From assembly GCF_021869535.1 (NCBI RefSeq), contig NW_026262712.1:47040884-47104883 (forward strand): a stretch of 64,000 nt of DNA, given 5' to 3'. Below are positions 23,834 to 35,615 of this stretch, piece by piece. The notes under the pieces were generated by a model that was not told where the DNA came from, did not search any database, and saw only the letters and a program-made list of their open reading frames with translations. The stretch's first letter is position 1. Each line of letters opens with the position of its first letter. The position numbers and the translations under genes are program-made. Origin of the DNA: Mytilus californianus. Its lineage: Eukaryota > Mollusca > Bivalvia > Mytilida > Mytilidae.

Positions 23834-23909
23834 AAATGTCTTCGGTCGAAGCTTACGCCGACGACGCCGTGATACCAATATACGACCGCATAATTTTTTG
23901 CGGTCGTAT
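23834..23909 (+). mobile_element. 3' end of a GAC-tailed non-autonomous element
   Basis: The GCCGACGACGCC tract is followed by ATACCAATATACGACCGCA and the hairpin TGCGGTCGTAT. This is the same terminus found at 51,177-51,292 and 57,119-57,182. The rest of the element is not recognisable upstream. The long poly-C run may mark a break. Confidence 0.75.
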
Positions 23910-25081
23910 TAGAAATGAATTTCTATTGCTTACATGTACATGTAAATAATTTTTTTCATTAAAATTTTCCTTTTGAAATAAAGGACAGGCACACGATTTC
24001 CTATGATTTTTTTTGGAGACATATATAAATAAATACACAATAATAAAACATACCATTTCAATTTCCATTATTTAAATGATTTGATTCATTGGATTTTTCC
24101 TTTAAAAATAAAATGGGCATGGACGTTTTTACCTAGAAATATGAATGACATGGACAGAATTCTTAGGAGAATTTGTCTGGGGACATGAATTACCAACATC
24201 ATGAACATGGGACTAAATATACTAGTAAAATTTTGTATCCATGGACTAAATATACTAGTAATATGTATCCTCCTGGACATATTTTACTAGGACAAATTTA
24301 TCTCTTACTATCACAGGCCCCAAAATGAATAGATACGTTTTTTATAATTTTATTTCCATTGAATTAATAAGGAAGATCCTAATGTAAAATCCTTTGTTTA
24401 AATACATAGGAAATTTGCCAGACAAAAGGTTTGATACGTTTAAAATGGTTAGCCCCTGACAATGAAAATGTGCAGTTTCTTACAGAATTGTGAACTTATG
24501 ACTAATGTTTCGGTACCATATAACCATTTTGTTTTAGCAATTATTCTGTTTAAAGTTTAAATACGAAAGTTTGAAAATTTCAGTGATAAATAAGTTCTTT
24601 TGCCCATATTTTCGTTATTTCAAAAATCGCATTTTCACCCCAAAATTCAAAAATCGATGTTAGAACTTTGAACTTTTAAACTTAAACATGGTCTGCTTTA
24701 AATTTGGAATGCCTTTGCAGATATTTGAATGCTTAATTCTCATTTTCGAAATTAAGTGCCACATTTATCATCATTTTCCGCAAAATTATTTTAACCCCTG
24801 TGTTCAATAACTCAGTATTTTGTTACTTTCCAATTAGTCAATTCCTTTAAATTCCTTTAGTGGTTTTTAAATAAATTTATAATTGAAATCTAATATGTTC
24901 TATTATTGTATTATATTGTATTGTAATACATTGTATTGCATTGTATTGTATAAAATTGCTTTGTAAATGAATGATTTCATTGGATAATTCAACAGTTTTT
25001 CCTATTTATTATATTTTATGATAAATTTCAGTTCAAACTTGTGTATCGTTTCTTTTGTTGACTAGTATATCTGCGAATGCA
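23910..25081. other. No gene seen
   Basis: AT-rich sequence. A diverged ATTGT-type microsatellite lies at about 24,902-24,955. Nothing else recognised. Confidence 0.5.
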
Positions 25082-25145
25082 AGTCGTTTCGTACCTGGTC
25101 GATTCGTAACTAGGTTGATTTGTAACTGAGACGTTTCGTACCTCG
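25082..25145. repeat. Short tandem repeat, four 16-bp units
   Basis: Units AGTCGTTTCGTACCTG, GTCGATTCGTAACTAG, GTTGATTTGTAACTGA and GACGTTTCGTACCTCG follow one another without gaps. CG content is high for the surroundings. Function unknown. Confidence 0.8.
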
Positions 25146-25987
25146 TGTAATTATATATGGTTATAAAGTGTGTCTCTATTAGTTTTGTCTCTGGAAGTGT
25201 TTATCTCTCAAAATTGTCTATATATTGTAGCCAAAATAAATTTCTTGAGTTTTGTTCTTGTTATTTATACTTAAAAATGATCAAACTGTGAAACTAATAA
25301 TAATTATATTGTAATAATTTTAAAAATTTTGAATTCTTGGCTAATTGGTGATTATGCTTAATGGTTTTATGACAGCTATTGACAGGTGATAAAAAGTAAT
25401 TAGGTGTAAAGTGATTTAGAAGAGGATTAAAAAAATGGCTTATGATCTTTGTCCTTTGTTTGCATGTTTATACTGGCATAAAGCCTGATTTTTCATCTGA
25501 AAAAAACCTGGTATAAACAGGAAACAAAGTCTTAGTTGGCCGGATCAGCAGAAGCAGCAGTTGGTCCGTAAACAAAAGCACATCTATCTCCTTAACAATG
25601 TACTACATGACATCTGGTTTTGAGTATATTTATCCCAGAATGAGAATATGCGTACTTATATGAAGCGGGACCTAACACGCTGATACCTTTTTAGTTTACC
25701 TTCGGATATATACATCAATAAGTCTATTTATTATTTTTAATCGAAATATTTAATTTACATTATTTCCATAACCTACAACTCATATTATTAAATATTGTTA
25801 TAAGGTTACTTATCTTATCTTCTATATGCCTACCTATCTATACTTAAAGAAAGGAATTCAACAGTTAAACTAAAGGAAAATTTTAAAAGCTGATTTCATC
25901 GGATGTTTTTGAAATTGAAATAAATGGGAACAAAATAAAGGGGCATGTTAAGAAACTAAAAATATAAGATATAAAATTTGAACTCAC
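25146..25987. other. No gene seen
   Basis: AT-rich sequence between the 16-bp repeat and the isolated minus-strand exon. If that exon belongs to a gene, this would be the start of its first intron. No second exon was recognised. Confidence 0.45.
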
Positions 25988-26132
25988 CATTAGTTCTCCT
26001 TCTGAATAACCTGGCTGTTGTCTGAACAAGATTTGAAGCTGCTGGTGCAAACTGGTCTTCTTCATCTTCTTGTAGAGTTGAACGGACTTCTCTTGCGAGA
26101 TTACGGAGCTGGTTAAGTGCAGATGAAGACAT
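25988..26132 (-). CDS. Isolated minus-strand first exon, family uncertain
   Basis: An ATG (26,130-26,132 on the minus strand, context GCAATGT) opens a 48-codon frame starting MSSSALNQLRNLAREVRSTL and ending RLFRRRTN plus one base. A consensus donor GTGAGT follows (25,982-25,987), phase 1. The segment is helical and acidic, then ends basic. Both phase and basic ending match the entry of the helix-turn-helix exon of the integrase family (NPGRPK...). It may therefore be the first exon of another integrase copy, or the original first exon separated by inversion. No other minus-strand exon of such a gene was found in the window, so it is an orphan exon here. Confidence 0.5.
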
Positions 26133-26939
26133 TGCGAACAATGAATTTCATAAGCACAAATATTGTATATTTATATTTTTTGGGTATTATGGCAGGTACC
26201 CCCAACCAAAATGCCACTGATTTTTTGTTTATTCCATTCATGTTTTAAAAAAGAAGGTTTTCACACCTGTAGCATGGAGCTTCCTTTGATTTCAGACACA
26301 CTGGCGACATGTGTCTAGAGCATTATCGAAATTGGTTCACCTCGAAATCAAATGATGTGAAGCCCTACGTAGAGTAAATATGAAAATGACATTTACAAAA
26401 AAAATGTCATTAAAAATTATGGTTAATTCTTTTTGTTAAAAAATGTTCATGTGCATGTATATGAATATATACTAGTAGTTTTACGGAATAAAACTATATT
26501 TTATAACTTAAATTGGCATCTATTTTGAATAACAAAATGTATTATTTTAATCATTTTTCAGAGAGTATATTAAGTGGGAAAACTATGAAACATATGCATA
26601 ATCGTGACTGAGAAAATTGTTGACATATTTAAAAAAAAAATAGACAGACATGAACCAACGACAACTCTTTCTCTTCTTCTTTAGGTACAGAAAACCATCA
26701 ACATTTTGAAGATTACTTTCCGGTTGCTTTTTAAAGTTACTTTCAATTGTTCTTTTATTCATTAAACTTTTTACATTTTTTATTGAACTTTTTAATTTTT
26801 ACATTTTTATATATATTTTTTTTTTATTAAGATATAAACAATATTTTCAGCACATTTAGTTTAAGTGAGAAAATGTTTTAATGAGTAAACATGGGTAAGT
26901 GCATCCTTGAATTGTCTATAGAAGTTTTGTTTGAAATTT
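26133..26939. other. No gene seen
   Basis: Sequence upstream of the orphan exon on the minus strand. It contains a poly-T/A-rich tract (26,745-26,830) and no motif I can support as a promoter. Confidence 0.45.
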
Positions 26940-27480
26940 CAGGTGGTAGTTTATTCCAATCTTCGATTGTGTGGCTGAAGAATGAGAATTTTAAACTGTC
27001 TTTGTTGCATTGGAGTTGTCTATATGTTTGTTGATGGGTAGATCTTGTTTTGGACTGGGTTTTCTTATGAGAACATCCTGAGATATTATTGCAGTGTCAT
27101 TATTTATTACTTTGTGGAACATTTGAAGTCTGGTTTTTAGCCTTCGCTCTTGTAGGGTTTGCCAGTTTAGGTTTTGAAGTATTTCAGATACACTGCTGGT
27201 GTTGTAAAATCTGTTGCATGTATATCGTGTAGCTCTTTTATGCACTTCTTCAAGTCTGTATATATGTTCTGAAGTGTGTGGATCCGAAACTGTACAGCAG
27301 TATTCAAGTTTTGGTCGAACTATTGGTTGCTCTTTCCTCTACTAATTTTGAACTAATTTTTAGATTTCGTCTGACGAATGATAAAGATTAATTTGCTTTT
27401 GCTGCTGATTGTTGTATATGTTTGTTTATTTGAGATCTGAAGACATTGTAATGCCTAGATATTGCACTTCAGGCTCCCGA
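26940..27480 (-). pseudogene. Remnant of non-LTR retrotransposon reverse transcriptase (C-terminal part)
   Basis: Minus-strand translation shows the downstream part of a LINE reverse transcriptase: EVQYLGITMSSDLK near 27,450, then after a frame break VRPKLEYCCTVSDPHT (about 27,270-27,320). A long frame follows with HKRATRYTCNRF, SVSEILQNLNWQTLQERR and LQMFHKVIN. This motif order is typical of the post-catalytic region of Jockey/CR1-like elements. The upstream catalytic domain is absent and frames change at least once, so it is a 5'-truncated dead copy. Confidence 0.85.
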
Positions 27481-27496
27481 GTTGGCCGGCTGACAC

Positions 27497-27498
27497 AG

Positions 27499-27539
<41 letters not shown>

Positions 27540-27540
27540 A
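27497..27540. repeat. (CA)n(TA)n compound microsatellite
   Basis: A CA run of about 36 bases followed by TATATATATATA, next to the retrotransposon remnant. Confidence 0.95.
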
Positions 27541-28490
27541 CCTTGAACAGTGGTGTTACACCATAATATAAACAAACCATATAAAACTCTTTTTTATCAG
27601 TTTTATTTGTATGACTGTAAGTTATAAAGATGATAACGGTGTGTATCTCAAACTATTACAATATCCACTTGGTTTCACATTGATCGAATTATTGTAGCAA
27701 CATTTAAAAGATTCCGGCGCCCCATTAACCTTTGCTGACACACACATACGATTCTAGGGTTTTAAATGCTATATGCAAATTTAGAAGCCAAATTACGATC
27801 TTTTAGTACCATTGCCCAAATGTAGAATCTCTTAGTTTTCCCAGCAAGAAAAGATGAGAAAAAAAATATATTGGGAATGGGAAATTAAGCAAATACTAAA
27901 AATACCTAATTTGACTATAGTGCATTCAATAAGCACCTGCTGTAACTATAGGACATTCAACAATTAGATTATAATAGATCATAGATTACCACATAGCATC
28001 TCTTTATTCTTTATATTGCAATGAAGAAATATCATGTCACTGTACTACTAGTATAACCTAGACACGTCAATTATTTGGATAGAAATAACAAGGTAACTGT
28101 ATGCATGAGACTAATAGTTTGTGTGTTTGCTTAGTCCAGACTCCAGGTTAGGGAAATCGTATTACAAATATTTGAATGTAAAAAATGGAAGGATTGAAAT
28201 TCCGTGTCTTATTTGACTAATAAAGAGATACCTATACATCGCCTAAGTCGGCCCAAGTAAATAAATAAATAGAGAATTTAGTCAGTTGTAAATATGAATA
28301 TCATGAATGTGACACTATGTTTAGATTTTTACCTGAACTTAAATACTTATATGAATAGATCTTTTCAAGGTTTGATAGGAGCAATGCAGAATATTTAACC
28401 ACGTGGCTGTCGCCAGAAGAGTGAAAAATTAACAATTAATGGTACAATGAATTCCACAACGGCTTGCCTTACGAAACAGTTGCTTAGTCT
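27541..28490. other. No gene seen
   Basis: AT-rich spacer between two retrotransposon remnants. No supported feature. Confidence 0.5.
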
Positions 28491-28499
28491 ATATGTTTG

Positions 28500-28870
28500 C
28501 CAAGTATCGGTCAATGCTAATTTGTTTTGTCCTTAATACGCTAACCTGTAAGATCGTAAGATCGTTGTGGGGCTCATATGGAAGGATCCTATCCTTTTTA
28601 GCCCACCATATTTTGGTAGACTTTCAAAACTGATACAATCATCAATCCTGCATGATTTGGTGCAATATTTCACACAATAAAAACTATTTGTGTTCTCACG
28701 ATAACTTAACTTTGTACTGATGACAGTAAAAAATCGTTCATAAGATATATCTTCGTTTCCTTTTAAAATTTTTAAAGCTTGTATCATATCACCTCTTCGC
28801 CTTCTGTGAGTAAGAGAATGTAGTTTAAGTATTTTTAATCTGTCTTCATAGCTTAAACTCCGTAGGATTT
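28500..28870 (-). pseudogene. Remnant of a second non-LTR retrotransposon reverse transcriptase
   Basis: Minus-strand translation contains YEDRLKILKLHSLTHRRRRG followed by DMIQALKILKGNEDISYERF. This is a hallmark of the C-terminal end of LINE reverse transcriptases (usual form YEERL..L.L..L..RR.RGDMI..YKI). The rest of the protein is missing upstream. It differs in sequence from the fragment at 27 kb, so it is probably a separate insertion. Confidence 0.85.
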
Positions 28871-29129
28871 GAAATTATTTTGGCAAATTCAGCAACTATT
28901 AAAAGAAAATTTAGTTAAAATTTTACTATTTAATGGTTTATAATCATTAAATATATAGTTCAAACTTTCCTTAAATACTTGTCAGGGTCGATATAAGATG
29001 GTACGAGTTAACTTAACAAAGTCGGTCCAAAATTTCTCCGGACCGACTTGTCCAATAATCATCATTAAAGCGTTTGACAGATAATGATTGATTTGCCTTA
29101 TGTTAAACGCTAACGTTACATTGATGTTG

Positions 29130-29455
29130 ATTTTTTAATATTAATTAATGATTTTTTAATATTAATTAATGATTTTTTAATATTAAAAAATCAGCGTATT
29201 ATTTAATATTACAAATTCATTTATTAATATTAAAAAATCAAACTGAATTTTAATATTAAAAAATGATTTTTTAATATTAATAAATGATTTTTTAATATTA
29301 AATATTCATTTATTAATATTAAAAAATGACAGTATTTTTTAATATTAAAAATTCGATTTATTAATATTAAAAAATGATTTTGTAATATTAAATAATCATT
29401 TTTTAATATTAATAAATGATTTTTTAATATTAATAAATAGGGAATAAATTCCACG
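29130..29455 (-). repeat. Right AT-rich tandem array, inverted relative to 12,251-12,690
   Basis: About 325 bp of the same palindromic TTTTTTAATATTAAAAAATGA units. The outer (right) end is AAATAGGGAATAAATTCCAC, the exact reverse complement of the outer end of the left array. The inner end (ATGTTGATTTTTTAATATTA) is different. Together the two arrays form inverted repeats 16.4 kb apart. Confidence 0.9.
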
Positions 29456-30070
29456 TTTGTGGTACTTGATTTATAAATAGTTGTTGTTTAGAGATTTCAA
29501 TCATATAACTTGTACCAAGGATTTGTATAGTAATCCTTGCTTGTACGATCTATTTCCCCTTCAGTTATTCAAATGGTTCTTTAACGTATAGATAGCATGA
29601 AACTCCCACTACACCAGGCAATAGATATACGACATTTCTATTTCGTCCGGACAAAGCAGCGTATTTATACATTCGAACAGCCAAACATACGCACCCCTGT
29701 AGCACGGGTGAATATTTCTATACCCAAGTCAATCCTTTGGTTCTGTATAAAACGAGATAAAGGTATACATTAATGCGACAGCAACCCAACGACACAGACA
29801 AATCAAAACCTTAAGAGTCAATATACAGTCTTTTGTAATAGAAAGATGCCTTTACAGAATAATAAGCTCAAAACCGCCCCATGACTAGAAAATTCGGAGT
29901 TAATTTAATAATAATCACCGTACATATCCCAACAGGCAGAAGTGTTTTGTTGAAAAATATCCCCTGCCCTTTTTTAATTTCGATCGGTGGAAATTAAAGG
30001 TGTAATATAAAGTAGTAGAAGAAAAACATTTCACTGTTTAGTAACGGTAAAATAAATGATAATAGATGAC
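29456..30070. other. No gene seen; weak dispersed-repeat traces
   Basis: Flank outside the right array. Around 29,770-29,830 (GCGACAGCAACCCAACGACA) there is a diverged copy of the dispersed family seen near 8870 and 9430. No coding sequence. Confidence 0.45.
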
Positions 30071-30116
30071 GTCCAGCGGCAAATTAAATGCATATTCAGG
30101 ACGAAAACATGTAAAT

Positions 30117-30343
30117 GAGCCTCCTCATGGGGTTTTTGATTATGTGATTATTTGGCCGTTTTTATAGTGATTATTTGATTACCAGACCAAATATTTCATG
30201 ATTATTTGATTATTTGATAATCTAGGACTGTATTTTTGATTTTTTGATTATCTTGTTTAAAAAAATAATTAATGATTATGTGATTATATGGGCAAAAAAT
30301 TTGTGATTATGTGATAACTTGGACACCCCCTGGAGGGGCCTCG
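30117..30343 (+). mobile_element. MITE-like repeat rich in GATTAT, copy 1
   Basis: Imperfect terminal inverted repeats GAGCCTCCTCATGGGG (left) and CCTGGAGGGGCCTCG (right) enclose about 200 bp made largely of GATTATKTGATTA motifs. A second copy with the same internal order lies at 52,215-52,453. Weak similarity extends about 45 bp further upstream in both copies, so the full element may be a little longer. Confidence 0.8.
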
Positions 30344-30640
30344 TAAATGTTTATATGAATATTAATCCTGCGTTGTATAAGATGACATGCTGAGCCAGAC
30401 TTTTAGTGTGCAAGTTCACAAGCTAACAGTTAACACGAAGAAAAGTCACCCTACCCGGACACATTTCTATCTCCAAGCCGACCAGTCTGTGCTCTTACTC
30501 TTAAATGCCACGTGTTTAGCGTTGAAATAACAAATACCAATTTTAACTTCTTTGTTTGACCCAGTGTGGATTCGAACCAACGACCTCCTGCTCTCAAAAG
30601 GATCACACTCCCACCAGACCAATGAGGCGAACGGTAGTAT
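30344..30640 (-). mobile_element. tRNA-derived SINE (minus strand)
   Basis: Read on the minus strand, 30,557-30,632 is tRNA-like, with A-box-like TTGGTCTGGTGGGAG and B box GGTTCGAATCC. The body is AAATTGGTATTTGTTATTTC, AACGCTAAACACGTGGCATT and GACTGGTCGGCTTGGAG. A related copy lies at 45,455-45,715. Apparent reading frames on this strand are by-products. Internal Pol III promoter boxes are intact by eye. Confidence 0.8.
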
Positions 30641-31708
30641 AGAATATCATACCAAAAACTCAAATACAATAAAAAATACAGTTTCACAGTTACTAAAGCC
30701 AGCTAAAAGTGTCTAACCTAAATTAGATGCCTTAAATGCTATTTGAAACTACACGTAAATAACGATGGCCGACTTCAGAGTAGATTTCATTGATCAACGC
30801 TCTCTGCAAATAAAAACTTTTGAACCAATTATTGAGGAGTTCGGATGTGGCCAGCTGTTGCAAGGCTAATTTCTGTCCTTATTCATTATATCCTCATTTT
30901 CCAGTGATATTCCAAGTTTCACGTCCAACCTCACTGTCGACCTCCTATTGCAAGATCTTTACTTAGACTATAAAATTTATGTGTTCGCGTCATGAACATG
31001 CATGAAATATTTGCCACTGGACATAAAACAAACAACAACCAATCAACTTCATAAATTATTCCATGTACATAGTACACGAAGACAAGAGCTTGTAAAATGC
31101 TATAATGTAGAATTTCCATTTAAATCACTCAATAATAGTGCAAAATGTTTTATGTTTTTGTTTTTTGTTTGCCAATTTTTGCAATTTACTACATAACTGA
31201 TCACTTATGATTATGTCAGGCGATTATAAAACTAGGCGAAGTAAAAGTTTTTTTCAAGGTGTTTATGCTTCATTTAGACGTGAAAAGAGAACGATGGACG
31301 ACTAAAAAAAAGTATTTGTTTTCATATAATACATTGTATTTCAATTTAAGAATGATGATCAACCTTGCAAAAATATCTCATCTATACACGTTTTGATCGA
31401 GCCTCTCAAGCCTACATAACTGGATGCTATTTAGGCTATTTAATATGATTTTGTTTCATTGAAGTTTACAGGCATAGTTTTTTATATAATATCTTCGGGC
31501 TCGGGGATTTCAACATCCCTTTTTGTTCGAAGGTCTTTTAATGTCAATACTAAATTAATCATTAAACTTTTACTATTACATAAGGAGACATCAAAATCAA
31601 TGTGGATTTTTTTACTTATTATATTTGACAATATATTCAGGTAAGGTTGTTGTCCTATATACGGTATTTGAGTTAGCATCCCAAACAATTACTGACTGGC
31701 AATATATA
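30641..31708. other. No gene seen
   Basis: AT-rich sequence with overlapping short open frames on both strands (around 31,000 and 31,480) that show no domains or splice context. Confidence 0.5.
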
Positions 31709-31851
31709 CTGTAAATTCAGAAATTATTGCAAGGTTTTTATTAATGCAAATAATGCCTTGGTGAAAATCGCAATAAGAACTCGTATTCTCAAATCTGATA
31801 TATTTATCTGTATGCAGATTTTCCTGAAATTGCAATTATTTCTGAATTTAC
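31709..31851. mobile_element. MITE with ACTGTAAATTCAGAAATTAT termini (short copy)
   Basis: The left end ACTGTAAATTCAGAAATTAT and right end AATTATTTCTGAATTTACA are complementary. It is about 143 bp. The same termini occur at 51,301-51,510 and, diverged, at 60,949-61,148. Confidence 0.85.
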
Positions 31852-32267
31852 AATACCCTCTGCCTCTTTGTGGCATGGTGTATAATAATATAAACAATAG
31901 TATTGATATGTTTATTTAAGAAATCTATCATTCATACAAATATATTTATACCAGGTTTTAGCAGAATTTGTTGGAATTAAGTTATTAAGCATCAAGCTCT
32001 CACCATAAACATATATACAAATCCTCAAAAATTAGCCAAAAATATATATAATATAGAATATGCATAAAATGCTGTGCAAATAACAGTCAATAGGATCAAC
32101 AAATTAGCATTCCAAAAAAAAATATATGGAATAAATAAAAATAGACATGATAGAAACAATGGTAAACTTAATATAAAAATGATAAAAATAATTATTATAA
32201 TCTGATATTGTAAAAATCTAGCTCCAAAAATGCTCCATGTTTTCTTGCTTTTATATAAAGAATCTTG

Positions 32268-32467
32268 TTACTGTGGATTCATTAGTTTTTTGGGGTACCG
32301 GTAATAATTTTCGTGGATTGGGGGAAAGTTCATTTCCTTGTTTTTTTTCATTCATGGTTTTATAAAAAATCTATTTCCTATAAGAAATTTTTATTTTGTT
32401 GAACACTTAAATTCCTGGTTCTCCCTAACCCACAAAAATGTGTACCTTTAACAAATAATCCACAGTT
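32268..32467. mobile_element. MITE with TTACTGTGGATTCATTA terminus
   Basis: The left end TACTGTGGATTCATTA and right end AAATAATCCACAGT form short inverted repeats. Inner blocks (GGGGTACC with GTGTACC, TTCGTGG with CCACAAAAA) also pair. About 200 bp, non-coding. Confidence 0.65.
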
Positions 32468-34072
32468 TTATATAAATTATTAAAAAAAGATACACCATAA
32501 TACCAACAAAAGCCTATAAATAGATTTACTATCACAATTAATTGTGACCTTTTAAATATTTCACGGTATCTTTTTAAATTTTTTTTTTTTATTATTGGAG
32601 AAAGTAAACAAAGTAAATAAACTCTGCATATCTCTTCATTTTACATATTAATTTTAGTAATATTATTTCATACTACATTAAAATTATAAAATATCATTCT
32701 CAGTAAGACAAGATTAAGTAAAAAAAAGCAGTAACTATATTTATTATTGCTGTACCAGATATAACTTATTACATATCACACATATACATTTTCTCCAAGT
32801 TATATACATCGTAATAGAAGTTGTACTTAAAAACAAAGTTACCGCAACCAAGTAGTTCTTTTCAACAGAATGCTTGTGAACAATTACACCATAGGGTTGA
32901 TTCTATGGATTTTGCAAACCGGGACAAACTTGTAAGGGTGAAAGAATTTGAAACAGACTCTGTGAAAATTACTTCTTGCTTCCAGCATTATAAACACCAC
33001 TTCTTATATCTACCAGCCAATTATTGGGCCTTAACATCAAAGAGTGACCAGCCCAAGATTGGTGTTTTATTGTGAGATCTCTTATGTTAGATTTCTTGAA
33101 AAATGGGGACTTGTGTAGGATAGATAAACAAACTTTTAATATATATTACAAAATGACTACTTTCTTCAAAACAAACATACTGAAATTTTGATTAATTTTA
33201 TTAGCTGTTAAACAAAAATTACTCTAAAAAATTGTTGTATATTTTTCTACCAGGCATCTAAACATTCTGCACAAGCTTTTAAATAATGACCTGCATAGGC
33301 ATCCAAATAATAATTTCTGTTTCAACAAAACAAAAAATTATTGCCATTTCTATGGAATATAATTGTACAGAAAAAACTTAAATTATATTGCATTTACATT
33401 TTTGTTGGTTATATTTACAAAGCATAAACAGCTTATGGTAAAATGTGATAAATTTAGATATTTTCAGAGACATTATAGAGCCATGCCAAAATCAGATTAT
33501 ATTGAATGTGATTGGAATGACCTATAAAACAAACTTGTAGCTATCACAGATGACTTTTATAACTTTCACACAGCTTAAGATGAGACATAACATTTCCTGT
33601 AAATTGCTTTCATATTTTGGCTATAAAACTGAAAACATGCATATATGGTCCCTTTAAAATTCAATTGGTCCAGCTTAACAAGTGATTTAAACATAGCACT
33701 TGGAAGACATTGAAAAAGCCATTTCATTCAAACACACATGAGAACCTGCTCAGGAACAAAGAGATTGCAAAACTTTCTCCTTCCAGGTAAAATAATGTTT
33801 TAAGGATTTGAAATTTCCTTTTCCTTTTAAGAACAATTCTTTCGTAGATACCATGTATGTTACAATGAAGCAGCCATCAACATACCTATTTGATCATTTT
33901 TTAAATATCACTTGGTTATGCATACATTTAACTAATACATGTATATAAATGGTCCCTTTATCATACATAGTTAAAAACTTAAAATAAAACAATATTCCAA
34001 AACTTATGTTAGGAATGCATTGGTTTTTGGTTAACCTTGATTTCAAAATTGTCGGGGTCAAAATGTACAAGA

Positions 34073-34078
34073 TTTATT
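34073..34078 (-). terminator. First canonical polyadenylation hexamer after plastin stop
   Basis: AATAAA on the minus strand, 1.37 kb downstream of the plastin stop codon. It is the first canonical hexamer I see between the stop and this point. Further hexamers occur near 33,190 and 32,745, so the true 3' end is not fixed by sequence alone. Confidence 0.3.
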
Positions 34079-35447
34079 GGACAGGCTAGTCACATCTTAC
34101 TAAAACATGCTCTGCAAGCAAACTATCTCTTTTCCTTTTAAGTGATACAAAATGATAGGTACCAATCAAACCATACTTTTCTTCTGGTAAAAATGAGCAA
34201 CTTGAAAATTATTAACAAGGTCCATTCCCAAGCAATGTCATGAATGTAGAAATAGGTCCAAACCTTATACCATTAGCTAACTCATACATGTATCAATTTG
34301 ATACAAATTGTACATATAATTATCATGCTGATGTGGCAGGTTGTTCAGGAATGTGTATAATCTTATATGTAAAAGTTAAATGTTTCAATTAAGAATGTTC
34401 TGTTTTAAAATAATTGAAAGTTACCGTAGCATGGCCACATATACAAAAGTAAGGAAATTTCTTATTTCTTTTTTTCACATTCCACTTGAATACACTAATG
34501 TAAAAATCTAGTCATGATTGTTCAATTATCACATTTGGAAAACTATACATTAAAATTTGTTATTGTTGACCTGACAAGACATGATTAAGGGGAGATAACT
34601 CTAAATGTAATCCTCTCCTCCCATTCTATATAAGAACCAATGTTAAACCCAATGTCATATCAGGTAAACAATACTAATTTTTCACTAAAATCTAATCCTG
34701 CAAGCTATACTGAATATCATATTTAAATTCACTATCAATATAGTCCTTGATTCTAGTCTAATATGGCAAAATTTTCTAGCTTCATTCTATGATAAATTCT
34801 AGCATGATGATACAAAAAGATTTCATTTTTGAAAGAGATCTAGCTTAATGACACAAGAACATTTCTCGTTAAAATATATTCAAACGAACAATACATTTTC
34901 CTTTAAAGAATTAAAACTTCTTTTTTTTTGAAAATTGTATTAATATTCTAAGAAAAACCCAATTATAGTTTCCCATGATTTTTACCCATGTTTATCAGTA
35001 CAGTTATATCAATAAGCTCCACTGTATATACAATAAAAAGTGCACAGTTAGACACAGCTATAAAATCAGGTATAAATGGAAACTTTTTTAAATATTTGTT
35101 TTAAAAATTTACAGTCAAATGTTAGTTTACATGTATCAAAAGTATCATTATCTAAATAAACTTAACCAGTTTTAAATTAATTTTTTATAATTCTAAATTT
35201 TAAGCAGAATCGGTATATTCATAATAAAGCTTGATTTTGTTACTTCCCTTCTTTAAACATAAGATAAATGCTATCCCTGTCTGTCAAAAGTTCATGTGAA
35301 TAAATTTAGCAGAAGCTAAGCAGTTTGATTTGACCATCCCATCCCACAGTTCATCCTCACTCACATCCTCGACAAATGATTAAAATACTGATATCATGTG
35401 TTATTAATGAATTAAATTAGCATAAAAGTTTGATCAGATGAGGGTCT
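34079..35447 (-). other. Probable plastin 3' UTR
   Basis: AT-rich sequence directly downstream of the plastin stop codon, without recognised transposable elements. That contrasts with the repeat-rich introns. Extent is inferred only from the first AATAAA on this strand. Confidence 0.4.
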
Positions 35448-35615
35448 TCAATCTTCTTGCTGCTTGTTCACCTGCAAGTCCTTTAACATCAGACATGCAA
35501 AAATTGTCATCACCATTTTTGGTTTAACTTCAACAATGTCCTCAGGAAGTGCATACACTTTTGCACCAATTTTCCTTGCCATAGAAATGGCATATTTAGC
35601 ATTTGACAGTCGTTC
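35448..35615 (-). CDS. Plastin last coding exon
   Basis: Acceptor TTTACTTTGCAG precedes GAACGACTG. Phase 0 in; the stop codon is at 35,448-35,450. It encodes 55 residues with [20 protein letters not shown] and [13 protein letters not shown], the C-terminal half of CH4 and one of the most conserved parts of the family. The tail after FACLM is a few residues longer than in vertebrate plastins. Confidence 0.96.
   Translation of the reverse strand, partial: ERLSNAKYAISMARKIGAKVYALPEDIVEVKPKMVMTIFACLMLKDLQVNKQQED

Noticed and set aside
32821..33075. 84-codon plus-strand open frame antisense to the region downstream of plastin
   Set aside because: No recognisable family or splice context; lies among AT-rich 3' sequence.
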